Source: Streptomyces sp. CA-210063
Lineage (GTDB): Bacteria > Actinomycetota > Actinomycetes > Streptomycetales > Streptomycetaceae
Direction: 5' to 3'
Assembly: GCF_024612015.1 (NCBI RefSeq)
Contig: NZ_CP102512.1
Coordinates: 4,402,001 to 4,466,000, forward strand
Length of the DNA stretch: 64,000 bases
Positions 7,780-16,567 of this stretch are shown piece by piece. The position numbers were made by a program, and so were the translations under genes. Within the stretch, counting starts at the first letter, position 1, and each line of letters begins with the position of its first letter. The notes below the pieces were generated by a model. The model worked only from the letters and a program-made list of their open reading frames with translations, was not told the origin of the DNA and did not search any database.

Positions 7780-8988
7780 TCACGACGGCAGCCGGGGCCG
7801 CGCCCTGACCTGGGCGCGGTCCGCCGCCTCCGCCCCCTGCTGCCAGCCGACCGCGTCGCTGACGCCTCGTACGCGGGTGGTGACCGTGTCCGGGAACATC
7901 CGCGTGAACTGGTCGCGGACGGCGACGTCGCGGGCGGCGAGGACCGGCAGAAGGTCCTGTTCCGGGGCGCGCCCCCCGTGGGTCCCCGCCTCCGCCTCCG
8001 CCTCCGCGACCTGGGCCTCGGCGACCGCCGCCAGCCGGTCCCCTATGCGATGGGCGTAGGCGGCCAGGAAGGACTGCCGGAAAGTCTTGGTCCGCTTGCG
8101 GCCGCCCTTGCGCTGGGCGGCCTCCGCCTTGGTCATGGCGGTGGTGGCCTGGACGAGGAGCGAGGTGTGGAGGAGTTCGACGGCCTCCAGGTCGGCCTCG
8201 AAACCCACGACCGTGGAGAAGCCGAGGGCCTCGTTCCAGACGGCCTCGCAGCGGTTGGCCCGGGCGACGGCGTCGAGGAGCATCGCCTTCGCCGTCTCGT
8301 ACGGCGGGTCGACGCCGATCCGGCAGGCGCCGGGCGTGTTCCCGCTGTGCGTCCGGGCCGCCAGCAGCGCCTCGTCGATGCTGTGCCGCGCCATCAGCTC
8401 CTGCGCCTTCGCGCTCAGCGCCTCCGCCTCCTCCGGGAACCCGGTGGCCTCCGCCTTGGCGAGGAGGGCGCGGATACGGCTGAGCATGCGGGACTCGGGG
8501 TGGGGCGAGTTCTTCTCACCGCTGGTCGTCCGGGGGCGGTCCAGGGGTTCGAGGGTGGGGAGGCGCAGGAGGAGGCGGTACAGCTCCAGGGCGGCGGTGG
8601 CGTGCGAGAAGCGGTCCGTGCGGGTGGGGTGCGCGGCGAGTTCCCTGACGTCGTCGAGCTGGGCGGTCCAGCGCGGGCTGGGTGACTGCCGTTTCCCGGC
8701 CGTGTGCCCCTGCTCGTTCCCGTACTCGTCTTCGTACTCCTCGATGATGAGCCGCGCGAGGAGTCGTACGTGCTCGTCCTCCAGCTCGCGCCGCACGAAC
8801 CGTACGACGTCGGCGGGCTGCCAGCCGCGGCGCCAGGCCCCGGCGACGAACTCCCGTCCGCGCCGGGCGAGTTCCTCGTCCGCCGTCGGGTCGGCGGCGA
8901 GCAGGGAGGCGCCGGTGTCGAGGGCGGCGTCGGTGTCGGCGTAGAGGGCCGCCTCGAAGGCGCGGTCCACCGTGCTGGTCGTACTCAC
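7780..8988 (-). CDS. DUF2786 domain protein
   Basis: A 402-residue cytosolic protein. The DUF2786 signature lies in the middle: MLSRIRALLAKAEATGFPEE followed by AEALSAKAQELMARHSIDEALL. A helical N-terminal region (about 1-140) is rich in Glu/Arg, and a long Ala-rich C-terminal helical part (AAVAEAQVAEAEAEAG) may be coiled coil. The function is unknown; some DUF2786 proteins are phage- or helicase-associated. GTG 8988 begins VSTTSTVDRAFEAALYAD. It is divergent from the ABC exporter across a long palindrome. Confidence 0.82.
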   Translation of the reverse strand: MSTTSTVDRAFEAALYADTDAALDTGASLLAADPTADEELARRGREFVAGAWRRGWQPADVVRFVRRELEDEHVRLLARLIIEEYEDEYGNEQGHTAGKRQSPSPRWTAQLDDVRELAAHPTRTDRFSHATAALELYRLLLRLPTLEPLDRPRTTSGEKNSPHPESRMLSRIRALLAKAEATGFPEEAEALSAKAQELMARHSIDEALLAARTHSGNTPGACRIGVDPPYETAKAMLLDAVARANRCEAVWNEALGFSTVVGFEADLEAVELLHTSLLVQATTAMTKAEAAQRKGGRKRTKTFRQSFLAAYAHRIGDRLAAVAEAQVAEAEAEAGTHGGRAPEQDLLPVLAARDVAVRDQFTRMFPDTVTTRVRGVSDAVGWQQGAEAADRAQVRARPRLPS

Positions 8989-9025
8989 GTGTTCGATCGT
9001 GTCATGGCGTGAGGGGGGCGGGTGG

Positions 9026-9049
9026 GGTGGTAGGGCCGGCCCTACCACC
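9026..9049. promoter_or_regulatory. 24-bp perfect palindrome, probable operator
   Basis: Both arms of 12 bp (GGTGGTAGGGCC and its exact complement) meet without a spacer. The site lies between divergent start codons (8988 and 9104), 55 bp upstream of the ABC ATPase. This placement suits a dimeric repressor better than a terminator. No regulator gene adjoins. Confidence 0.6.
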
Positions 9050-9103
9050 GGGACGCCCTCCAGTGGTCGTGTGCGGGCGGGGCTCGGACGGTTCGCTTGG
9101 GGC

Positions 9104-9898
9104 ATGACCAGGACAGAGGCAGCAGAGGGAAGCGAGCCGGCGTTCGCGGCCGTACGCGTACGGGGCCTGCGGCGTTCGTACGGGGAGGTCGTCGCCCTCG
9201 ACGGGGTGGACCTCGACTTCGGGGCCGGGACCTTCACGGCGGTGATGGGGCCGTCGGGGTCGGGGAAGTCGACGCTGTTGCAGTGTGCGGCGGGGCTGGA
9301 CCGGCCGTCGGGCGGGACGGTGCGGGTCGACGGGGTGGAGCTGGCCGGGCTGAGCGAGCGGCGGCTGACGCTGCTGCGCCGGGAGCGGATCGGGTTCGTG
9401 TTCCAGGCCTTCAATCTGCTCCCGTCCCTGACCGCCGCGCAGAACGTCGCCCTGCCGCTGCGGCTCGCCGGGCGGCGGCCCTCGCGGGGTGCGGTGCGCC
9501 AGGCCCTGGCCCGGGTGGGGCTGGCCGAGCGGGCCGGGCATCGGCCGGCGCAGTTGTCCGGCGGACAGCAGCAACGGGTCGCGCTGGCCCGCGCCTTGAT
9601 CACCCGCCCGGCGGTCCTCTTCGGCGACGAGCCGACCGGGGCGCTGGACACCACGACCAGCCGTGAAGTGCTGTGCCTGCTCCGGGAGTTGGTGGACCGG
9701 GAGGGCCAGACCACGGTCATGGTCACACACGACCCGGTGGCCGCGTCGTACGCGGACCGGGTGGTGTTCCTCGTCGACGGGCGGGTGAGCGGGGAGTTGG
9801 TACGGCCGTCGGCGGAGGGGGTGGCGGCGCGGATGGCGGGGTTGGAGCGGGGGGCTGGAGTGGCCGGCGAGAAGGCAGTCGGGGGTGTGACGTGCTGA
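9104..9898 (+). CDS. ABC transporter ATP-binding protein (MacB/LolD type)
   Basis: A 264-residue ATPase of the MacB/LolD-like exporter family. Motifs in order: Walker A GPSGSGKST (about 46-54), Q-loop VFQAFNLLPS, signature LSGGQQQRVALARAL, Walker B VLFGDEPTGALD and the H-loop VTHD. The DEPTGALD signature is typical of partners of FtsX-type permeases. ATG 9104 begins MTRTEAAEGSEP. Its stop overlaps the GTG of the permease gene, so the two are translationally coupled. Exported substrate is unknown; peptide, lipid or antibiotic export is usual for the family. Confidence 0.93.
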   Translation: MTRTEAAEGSEPAFAAVRVRGLRRSYGEVVALDGVDLDFGAGTFTAVMGPSGSGKSTLLQCAAGLDRPSGGTVRVDGVELAGLSERRLTLLRRERIGFVFQAFNLLPSLTAAQNVALPLRLAGRRPSRGAVRQALARVGLAERAGHRPAQLSGGQQQRVALARALITRPAVLFGDEPTGALDTTTSREVLCLLRELVDREGQTTVMVTHDPVAASYADRVVFLVDGRVSGELVRPSAEGVAARMAGLERGAGVAGEKAVGGVTC

Positions 9899-12033
9899 CC
9901 TTGTCGTCGTTGCGTACGCGGTGGGCGGCGCTGGTCGGGTCGTTCGTCGCGGTGGCGTTGGGGGTCGGGGTGATGACGGCCATGGGGCTCGGGCTCGCCG
10001 CGACGCTCGATCCGCCCGCGCGCGAGCCGGAGCGCTTCGCCTCCTCCCCCGTCGTGGTGGCGGGCCTGGACCGGCTGACGGTGGAGGTGCGGCGGGGGCC
10101 GGGTACGGCCCGGGTGTCGCAGCAGCTGGCGCGTCCACACCCTGTGGACGCCCGGTTGCTGGCCGACCTGCGGGAACTGGGGCCGGTGGCGGCGGACGGG
10201 GCGGGCGGAGCAGCGGCCCTGGACGCGGTCGGTGTCGACGCCCCCGTCGCGGACGTACGGGCGGTGGTCGGTGACCGGGCGCGGGTGCTGACCGGTGACG
10301 CGCGACGGCAGGTGGATCGGTCCTACGAGCGGGACGCGGAGGCGCTGGTCGCCGTCAACTCGCTGCTGGGGACGGCGGCCGGGGTCACCACCTTCGTGTC
10401 GGTCTTCGTGACGGCGTCGACGTTCGCCTTCGTGGTGGCCCTGCGGAGGCGGGAGTTCGGGCTGCTGCGGATGGCGGGCGCGACGCCCGGTCAGGTACGA
10501 CGGCTGCTCCTCGGGGAGGCCCTGGCGGTCGGGGTCGTGGCATCGGGCGCCGGGTGTGCGCTGGGGGCGTGGGGAGCGCCTTCGCTGGTACGGGAGTTGG
10601 TGGCCGGCGGGGTGGCGCCGACGTGGTTCGCGGTGCCGGGTGCGGTGGTGTGGCCGTACCACGTGGCCTTCTGGACGGGGGTGTCGGTGGCGTTCGCCGG
10701 GGCGTGGGCGGCGGCGCGGCGGGCCGGGCGGATCGGTCCGGTCGAGGCGTTGCGCGAGGCGTCCGTGGACACGGGGGTGCTGCCGCGTTCGCGCCGGCTG
10801 ATCGGTTTCGCCCTGCTGGCGGGTGGACTCGGGCTGCTGGCCTGGAAGGTGGGGACCGATCCCGCCGATCTGCTGAAGCGGAAGACGTACACCACCCAGC
10901 CGATGCTCCTCATCACGGCGGCGGCCGCGCTCGCGCCGCTGCTCGTCCGTCCGGTCGTACGGCTGGTGGGTGCGGGTTTGCCCGGGGCCGGCGGGCTGCT
11001 GATCCGCGAGAACGCGGCCACGTCCGTACGCCGTACCGCCGCCGTCGCGGCGCCCGTGCTGGTGACCGTCGCGCTGGCCGGTTCGCTGCTGGGGTCGGCC
11101 GGGACGGTGGCGGAGGCGAAGGGCGCGGAGGCGGCGGCGCGGACCCGCGCGGACTTCGTGGTCACGGGTGAGGTGGGGGACCGGCTGCGGATGGACGGGG
11201 TGACTGCGGCCGGGTCGGCTTCCACCGCTGTGTATGTGGTGGAGGAGCGGAGCGCGCTCGTGCGGTCGCAGGCGCGGGCGGTGACGGATGTGGCGGCCTT
11301 CGCGTCGGTGGCACGGCTGCCGGTGGTCGCCGGTGACGTACGCGATCTCGACGACCGGTCGATCGTCGTGAACGAGGAGTGGGAGCGGCACGAGGTCGGG
11401 CGGTTCGTGCGGGTGTGGCTCGGGGACGGGCGTCCGGTACGGCTGCGGATCGTGGCCGTGCTCGCACAGGGCACCGGGGACAACGGGGCGTATGTGACCG
11501 CCGCGAACGCCGGTGGGGCGGTCGTGGACCGGGTCGACGTACGGGTGGGGCGCGGGGCGGACCGGGTGGCGGTCGCGGCGGCGTTGAAGAGGACATGGGA
11601 GGGGACGGGCGGGACGGTCCGCTCGGCCGAGGAGTGGCTCGCGGCGAACCGTCCCGGCACCAGGGCGCACACCCGGCTCGGCTTTCTGGTGGTGCTGGGG
11701 ATCGCCCTCGTGTACGCGGGGATCTCGCTGGCCGGGACGTTGCTGATGGCCACGTCGGCGCGGGGTGCGGAGCTGCGGTCGCTGCGGATGGCGGGGGCTA
11801 CGCGGGGGCAGGTGCTCGGTGTGGTGGTGGGTGAGGCACTGGTCGCCGTGGTGGTGGGGGTCGTGTCGGGGGTCGCCGTCACCGTGGTGAATCTGGCGGG
11901 GGTGGTGGGGGCGCTGGGGGTGTTGGCGGCGCCGGTGGGGGTGGCGGTGCCTTGGGAGGTGGTCGGGGGGTGCGTGGGGGTGTGTGGCGTGGTGGCTGTG
12001 GGTGCCGTTTGCGGGGCGGTGGGGCGGAGGTGA
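9892..12033 (+). CDS. FtsX-like ABC transporter permease
   Basis: A 713-residue permease overlapping the ATPase gene by 7 bp. The first membrane helix is at the N-terminus (ALVGSFVAVALGVGVMTAM). An extracytoplasmic domain follows, then one FtsX domain (residues about 155-280, with LRRREFGLLRMAGATPGQVR) and a second at the C-terminus (about 590-705, with GAELRSLRMAGATRGQV). The duplicated layout with two coupling motifs fits a fused, two-FtsX permease working with the upstream ATPase. Confidence 0.92.
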   Translation: MLTLSSLRTRWAALVGSFVAVALGVGVMTAMGLGLAATLDPPAREPERFASSPVVVAGLDRLTVEVRRGPGTARVSQQLARPHPVDARLLADLRELGPVAADGAGGAAALDAVGVDAPVADVRAVVGDRARVLTGDARRQVDRSYERDAEALVAVNSLLGTAAGVTTFVSVFVTASTFAFVVALRRREFGLLRMAGATPGQVRRLLLGEALAVGVVASGAGCALGAWGAPSLVRELVAGGVAPTWFAVPGAVVWPYHVAFWTGVSVAFAGAWAAARRAGRIGPVEALREASVDTGVLPRSRRLIGFALLAGGLGLLAWKVGTDPADLLKRKTYTTQPMLLITAAAALAPLLVRPVVRLVGAGLPGAGGLLIRENAATSVRRTAAVAAPVLVTVALAGSLLGSAGTVAEAKGAEAAARTRADFVVTGEVGDRLRMDGVTAAGSASTAVYVVEERSALVRSQARAVTDVAAFASVARLPVVAGDVRDLDDRSIVVNEEWERHEVGRFVRVWLGDGRPVRLRIVAVLAQGTGDNGAYVTAANAGGAVVDRVDVRVGRGADRVAVAAALKRTWEGTGGTVRSAEEWLAANRPGTRAHTRLGFLVVLGIALVYAGISLAGTLLMATSARGAELRSLRMAGATRGQVLGVVVGEALVAVVVGVVSGVAVTVVNLAGVVGALGVLAAPVGVAVPWEVVGGCVGVCGVVAVGAVCGAVGRR

Positions 12034-12093
12034 GGCTGCTGGGCGCCATCCGGGGTGGGGCGTCTGGGTTGTGTGGCGGATGCGGGTGAGTGG

Positions 12094-12133
12094 GTGGCTG
12101 GTCGCGCAGTTCCCCGCGCCCCTTACGGGGCTG
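12094..12133. repeat. short GC-rich dispersed repeat, copy 2 (intergenic)
   Basis: The same core as at 4673 (GTGGCTGGTCGCGCAGTTCC then CCGCGCCCCTT), followed by ACGGGGC, which can pair with GCCCC as a hairpin. It may double as a terminator for the ABC permease gene. Confidence 0.8.
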
Positions 12134-12232
12134 TGGCTTGGCCCTGGCCACACGTCCCGGTGCTGCTGGAGCTGCCAGGCAGGGCCGCATGGTTGAACCC
12201 CAAGGTGATCCTCTTGAGCGAAACCCGGGGGT

Positions 12233-12279
12233 GTCAACTCGGGGTTGACGCCTCGGGACTGTCAACCTAAGGTTGACAC
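12233..12279 (+). promoter_or_regulatory. leaderless promoter with two palindromic operators
   Basis: TTGACG (-35, 12245-12250), a 17-bp spacer and TAAGGT (-10, 12268-12273) place the start of transcription at or next to the ATG at 12280. GTCAACCTAAGGTTGAC (12261-12277) is a perfect palindrome over the -10. GTCAACTCGGGGTTGAC (12233-12249) covers the -35. Their centres are 28 bp apart. The downstream gene encodes a candidate HTH, so autoregulation is plausible. Confidence 0.7.
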
Positions 12280-13008
12280 ATGACGACGAACCCGCGAGTC
12301 ACCACGTCCATCCGTCTCGACGAACTCATCGAAGCCATCAAGAAGGTCCACCCTGAACCCCTCGACCAGCTCGAGGACGCGGTGATCGCCGCGGACCACC
12401 TCGGTGACGTGGCCGACCATCTGATCGGCCACTTCGTGGATCAGGCCCGGCGTTCGGGCGCGTCCTGGACGGACATCGGCAAGAGCATGGGGGTCACCCG
12501 GCAGGCCGCGCAGAAGCGGTTCGTGCCCAAGGCCGAGGCGGACCTCGACCCCAGCCAGGGGTTCAGCCGCTTCACCCCGCGCGCCCGCAACGTGGTCATG
12601 GCCGCGCACAACGAGGCCAAGACCGCCGGGAACACCGAGATGGTGCCCGCCCATCTCGTCCTCGGCGTCCTCGCCGAACCGGAGGGGCTCGGCGCCAAAG
12701 CGATCGTCGCGCAGGGCGTCTCGCCGGAGGCGGTACGGGAAGCCGCGGCAGCCGTCCTGCCGCCGGCCGCCGACGAGGTGCCCGAGCTCATCCCCTACAA
12801 CTCCGACGCCAAGAAGGTCCTCGAACTCACCTTCCGCGAAGCCCTCCGCCTCGGCCACAACTACATCGGCACGGAGCACATCCTGCTCGCGCTGCTGGAG
12901 TTCGAGAACGGAGAGGGAGTGCTGAGCGGCTCGGGTGTGACCAAGCAGGCCACCGAGGCGGATGTCGCACGGGCGCTGCAGGCGGTTGTGGAAGGACAGG
13001 GGCAGTAA
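12280..13008 (+). CDS. HTH plus Clp N-terminal domain protein
   Basis: A 242-residue protein. Residues about 1-85 hold a helix-turn-helix-like segment, SWTDIGKSMGVTRQAAQKRF. Residues about 90-240 hold two ClpN repeats of the type found at the N-terminus of ClpC (FTPRARNVVMAAHNEAKTAG with VPAHLVLGVL; LELTFREALRLGHNYIGTEH with ILLALLEFE). There is no AAA module, so it is not a Clp ATPase. It probably binds DNA and uses the ClpN domain to sense a degron, arginine-phosphate-like signal or Clp partner (inference). Transcripts are likely leaderless. Confidence 0.88.
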   Translation: MTTNPRVTTSIRLDELIEAIKKVHPEPLDQLEDAVIAADHLGDVADHLIGHFVDQARRSGASWTDIGKSMGVTRQAAQKRFVPKAEADLDPSQGFSRFTPRARNVVMAAHNEAKTAGNTEMVPAHLVLGVLAEPEGLGAKAIVAQGVSPEAVREAAAAVLPPAADEVPELIPYNSDAKKVLELTFREALRLGHNYIGTEHILLALLEFENGEGVLSGSGVTKQATEADVARALQAVVEGQGQ

Positions 13009-13082
13009 GTCGTGGGGAGGACAGGGGCAGTGAGATGAATCGATGAGTCCAACTCCTGTCTGTGGATGAGTCGCATGCGAGG

Positions 13083-14627
13083 ATGTCGTCCGTGACCGGA
13101 TCGTCTTCCTCGCCGGTCGCCGAGGACACGCCTCACCACCATGGCCTGGGTCCCCGTGCGGCCGCCGCGCTTGTGTTCGGCTCCTCGGCTGCGGTCCTGG
13201 TGGTCGAGATCGTCGCTCTGCGGCTGTTGGCTCCCTACCTCGGCCTCACCCTCGAGACCAGCACGATGGTGATCGGCATCGCCCTCACCGCGATCGCCCT
13301 CGGCTCCTGGCTGGGTGGGGTCATCGCCGACCAGGTCGATCCACGCCGGCTCATCGGCCCCTCGCTCGGGGTGTCGGGAGCCGTCGTGGCGCTCACCCCC
13401 GCCGTGCTGCGCACCACTGCGGAGTGGGCGCCGGCGGTGCTCTTCCTGACCGCGTCGCTGACCATCCTCGTGCCGGGCGCGCTGCTCTCCGCGGTGACGC
13501 CGATCGTGACCAAGCTGCGTCTCACCAGCCTCGCCGAGACCGGAACGGTTGTCGGCCGGCTGTCCGGCGTCGGCACCATGGGCGCCATCGCCGGCACCGT
13601 CCTCACCGGCTTCGTCCTCGTGTCGCGGTTACCGGTCAGCGGCATCCTGATCGGCCTCGGCACCCTGCTGGTGGTCGGCTCGGGGCTGGTCGAGTGGCGC
13701 ACGCGCGGGTGGAGCGGCACCCCCGCCCTCACCCTCGTGGTCGTCGCCGGCGGTCTCGCCACCACGGTCGCGCCCGGTGCCTGCGACACGGAGACCAAGT
13801 ACCACTGCGCACGGGTCATCGCGGACCCCGGCCGGGACAGCGGCCGCACACTCGTCATGGACGGCTTGCGGCACTCGTACGTCGACGTCGACGACCCGAC
13901 GTTCCTGGAGTTCGAGTATGTGCGCGCCATCGCGTCGGTGGTCGATGCCGCGTTTCCCGAAGGCGAGCCACTGGTCGCCCACCACCTGGGCGGCGGTGGG
14001 CTCACCTTTCCCCGTTACCTCGCGGTCACGCGGCCCGGCACGCGCAGCCTGGTGTCCGAGATCGACAGCGGCGTCGTACGCATCAACCGCGACCGACTCG
14101 GTCTGAGATCAGGAACCGGTATCGACGTACGCGCCGAGGACGGCAGGCTCGGCCTGCGGCGACTGGACACCGGCAGCCGTGACCTCGTCGTCGGCGACGC
14201 CTTCGGGGGCGTCAGCGTGCCGTGGCACCTCACCACGGTGGAAGCGATGACCGACGTACGGCGGGTGCTCGACGAGGACGGCCTGTACGTCGCCAACCTC
14301 ATCGACCACGGCAGTCTGGCTTTCGCCCGTGCCGAAGCAGCCACCCTCAGCGAGACCTTCGAGCACGTCGCCCTCGTCGGCGAACCCACTGATATCGGCC
14401 TCGACCCGACCGCCACGCCCGAGGGCGGCAACCTGGTGCTGCTCGCCTCCGACCGACCACTCGACCTACGCGCGACCCAGAAAGCGCTGGACGCCCGGCG
14501 AACCGGCTGGAAGACCGCCACCGGCGACGACCTCACCGCCTGGGTCGACGATGCCCAACCGCTCACCGACGACTACGCACCCGTCGACCAGCTCCTCCAG
14601 CCCTACAGCCCCCGGAACAGCCAATGA
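13083..14627 (+). CDS. membrane-fused spermidine synthase-like protein
   Basis: About 514 residues. The N-terminal half has several membrane helices (AAALVFGSSAAVLVVEIVAL, IGIALTAIALGSWLGGVIAD, and more to about residue 225). The C-terminal half is a spermidine synthase/SAM-methyltransferase fold: SYVDVDDPTFLEFEYVRAIA, HHLGGGGLTFPRYLA, VSEIDSGVV, then DLVVGDAFGG. This matches the 'fused MFS/spermidine synthase' class, whose reaction is uncertain. A TTA codon occurs at 13629-13631, so translation may depend on the bldA tRNA. GTG 13062 and GTG 13092 are alternative starts; the latter has GAGG at a better spacing. Confidence 0.85.
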   Translation: MSSVTGSSSSPVAEDTPHHHGLGPRAAAALVFGSSAAVLVVEIVALRLLAPYLGLTLETSTMVIGIALTAIALGSWLGGVIADQVDPRRLIGPSLGVSGAVVALTPAVLRTTAEWAPAVLFLTASLTILVPGALLSAVTPIVTKLRLTSLAETGTVVGRLSGVGTMGAIAGTVLTGFVLVSRLPVSGILIGLGTLLVVGSGLVEWRTRGWSGTPALTLVVVAGGLATTVAPGACDTETKYHCARVIADPGRDSGRTLVMDGLRHSYVDVDDPTFLEFEYVRAIASVVDAAFPEGEPLVAHHLGGGGLTFPRYLAVTRPGTRSLVSEIDSGVVRINRDRLGLRSGTGIDVRAEDGRLGLRRLDTGSRDLVVGDAFGGVSVPWHLTTVEAMTDVRRVLDEDGLYVANLIDHGSLAFARAEAATLSETFEHVALVGEPTDIGLDPTATPEGGNLVLLASDRPLDLRATQKALDARRTGWKTATGDDLTAWVDDAQPLTDDYAPVDQLLQPYSPRNSQ

Positions 14628-14769
14628 CACCAGTGACAGCACACACGCCCAGGCCCTGCCGACACCCCTGAACAAGCACACGTCAGCCTGTGCCGGATCC
14701 TGTGCCGGCTCGCCCTCCTCCTCATCCGTGTCCCGGCCGTTGTCAGACCCTCCTGCCACACTCGCAAGC

Positions 14770-16473
14770 ATGACCGACCGGTGGGCGCTCGCGACGGCTG
14801 AGGACGGGGGCGTGGAGGTCGCCCCCCTCGGGGTGGACGGCCTGCTCGCGGGGCCGGTGACGCGGGAGTCGGACCTCGCGGAAGCCGTGCGGCGGCGGCA
14901 GACGGAGGTCGGGCGGTGGGTGTGGCGGGCCACCGGGGAGGTGTATCCGCGGCTGCTTGCCGAGGGGATTCGCGTGGAGCGGTGTTATGACGTCGAGGAC
15001 GCCGAGAGTCTGCTCCTCGGGTACGAGGGGCGGCTCGGGGAGCCCCGTTCCGCGGCCGCCGCCCTCGCCCGGCTGCGTCATGCTCCCGTCCCGCCGGATC
15101 CGCCCCTTCGTTCGGCCGGGCCCGGCGCCCAGCCGTCGCTCTTCGAGCCCCGGCCCGTTCATGTTCCGCTCACCGACCTCGTCGAGGTGTACGCGGAGCA
15201 GCAGCGGCGGCATGACGCCACGGCCCATCCGGACCGGATGCGTCTGCTCACCGCCGCCGAGTCGGCGGGCATGCTCGTCGCCGCCGAGATGAATCGGGTG
15301 GGGATGCCGTGGCGGGCCGATGTGCACCGGGAGGTGCTGCACGAGATGCTCGGCGAGCGGTATGCGGGCGGGGGTGAGCCGCGTCGGCTGGCCGAGCTCG
15401 CCGATGAGGTCTCCCAGGCCTTCGGGCGGCGGGTGCGGCCCGATCTGCCCGCCGATGTCGTGAAGGCCTTCGGGCAGGCCGGGGTGCGGATTCGCTCCAC
15501 CCGTCGCTGGGAGATCGAGAGCCTCGATCATCCGGCTGTGAAGCCTCTCCTCGAGTACAAGCGGCTGTATCGGATCTGGGTCGCCCACGGCTGGTCCTGG
15601 CTTCAGGACTGGGTGCGGGACGGGCGGTTCCGGCCCGAGTTCCTCGCGCACGGCACCGTCACCGGGCGGTGGGTCACCAACGGCGGGGGCGCGCTCCAGA
15701 TCCCGAAGGTGATCCGCCGCGCGTGTGTCGCCGATCCCGGCTGGCGGCTCGTCGTCGCCGACGCCGACCAGATGGAACCCCGGGTGCTGGCCGCCATCTC
15801 CCGCGATCCCGGGCTGATGGAGGTCGCGGGGCGGGCGACCGACCTCTACCAGTCCGTCTCCGACCGGGCCTTCGCCGGAGATCGGGCGCAGGCGAAACTC
15901 GCCGTGCTGGGGGCCGTGTACGGGCAGACCTCCGGGGACGGGCTCAAGAATCTCGCCGCGCTGCGCCGCCGGTTCCCGAGAGCCGTGCGGTACGTCGACG
16001 ACGCGGCCCGCGCGGGCGAGGAGGGGCGGCTCGTACGGACCTGGCTCGGGCGTACGTGCCCACCGGCGGCCGGTGCCGACGCGGCCACCGAGGAGGCGGG
16101 CATCCCCCAGGCCGACAGCGACCCCGCCGCCCGGGAACAGGGCCGGGGGAACGAGTGGGTGCCCGGGTACGCCTCCGCCGACTCCCGTGCCCGTGGCCGC
16201 TTCGCCCGTAACTTCGTCGTCCAGGGCAGCGCCGCCGACTGGACCCTGCTCCTCCTCGCCGCCCTCCGCCGCGCCCTCGTCGGTATGGCCGCGGAGCTGG
16301 TCTTCTTCCAGCACGACGAGGTGATCGTGCACTGTCCGGCGGAGGAGGCGGAGGCGGTCGTGGCGGCGATCCGGGAGGCGTCGGAGCTGTCGGGGCGGTT
16401 GACGTTCGGGGAGACGCCTGTGCGGTTTCCGTTCACTACGGCGGTGGTGGAGTGCTATGCGGACGCCAAGTGA
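14770..16473 (+). CDS. family A DNA polymerase (exonuclease-like N-terminus)
   Basis: A 567-residue polymerase I-like protein. Motif A is VVADADQMEPRVLAAI, motif B is RAQAKLAVLGAVYGQTSGDG and motif C is FFQHDEVIVHC; the catalytic aspartates are present. It lacks the 5' nuclease domain, and the N-terminal ~220 residues show no clear DEDD proofreading motifs. Streptomyces carry such short proteins beside full PolA, usually annotated as bifunctional exonuclease/polymerase. Insertion of about 45 residues (CPPAAGADAATEEAGIPQAD onward) follows motif B. A role in repair or lesion synthesis is possible but unproven. Confidence 0.9.
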   Translation: MTDRWALATAEDGGVEVAPLGVDGLLAGPVTRESDLAEAVRRRQTEVGRWVWRATGEVYPRLLAEGIRVERCYDVEDAESLLLGYEGRLGEPRSAAAALARLRHAPVPPDPPLRSAGPGAQPSLFEPRPVHVPLTDLVEVYAEQQRRHDATAHPDRMRLLTAAESAGMLVAAEMNRVGMPWRADVHREVLHEMLGERYAGGGEPRRLAELADEVSQAFGRRVRPDLPADVVKAFGQAGVRIRSTRRWEIESLDHPAVKPLLEYKRLYRIWVAHGWSWLQDWVRDGRFRPEFLAHGTVTGRWVTNGGGALQIPKVIRRACVADPGWRLVVADADQMEPRVLAAISRDPGLMEVAGRATDLYQSVSDRAFAGDRAQAKLAVLGAVYGQTSGDGLKNLAALRRRFPRAVRYVDDAARAGEEGRLVRTWLGRTCPPAAGADAATEEAGIPQADSDPAAREQGRGNEWVPGYASADSRARGRFARNFVVQGSAADWTLLLLAALRRALVGMAAELVFFQHDEVIVHCPAEEAEAVVAAIREASELSGRLTFGETPVRFPFTTAVVECYADAK

Positions 16474-16524
16474 GCAGCGGTGGGACGTGGGTTGATGATC
16501 AACGTTCAAGGCCGCGGGTTGTTC

Positions 16525-16567
16525 GTGGCTGGTCGCGCAGTTCCCCGCGCCCCTCAGGGGGCGCGGT
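16525..16567. repeat. short GC-rich dispersed repeat, copy 3 (at SARP stop)
   Basis: GTGGCTGGTCGCGCAGTTCC then CCGCGCCCCTCAGGGGGCG. The closing hairpin CGCCCC-TCAG-GGGGCG contains the TGA stop (16554-16556, minus strand) of the SARP gene, so the repeat defines that protein's C-terminus. Confidence 0.8.

Noticed and set aside
9002..12237. Long minus-strand frame continuing upstream of the DUF2786 gene through the ABC exporter region
   Set aside because: It is antisense to a clear ATPase and permease; only the part from GTG 8988 resembles a real protein.
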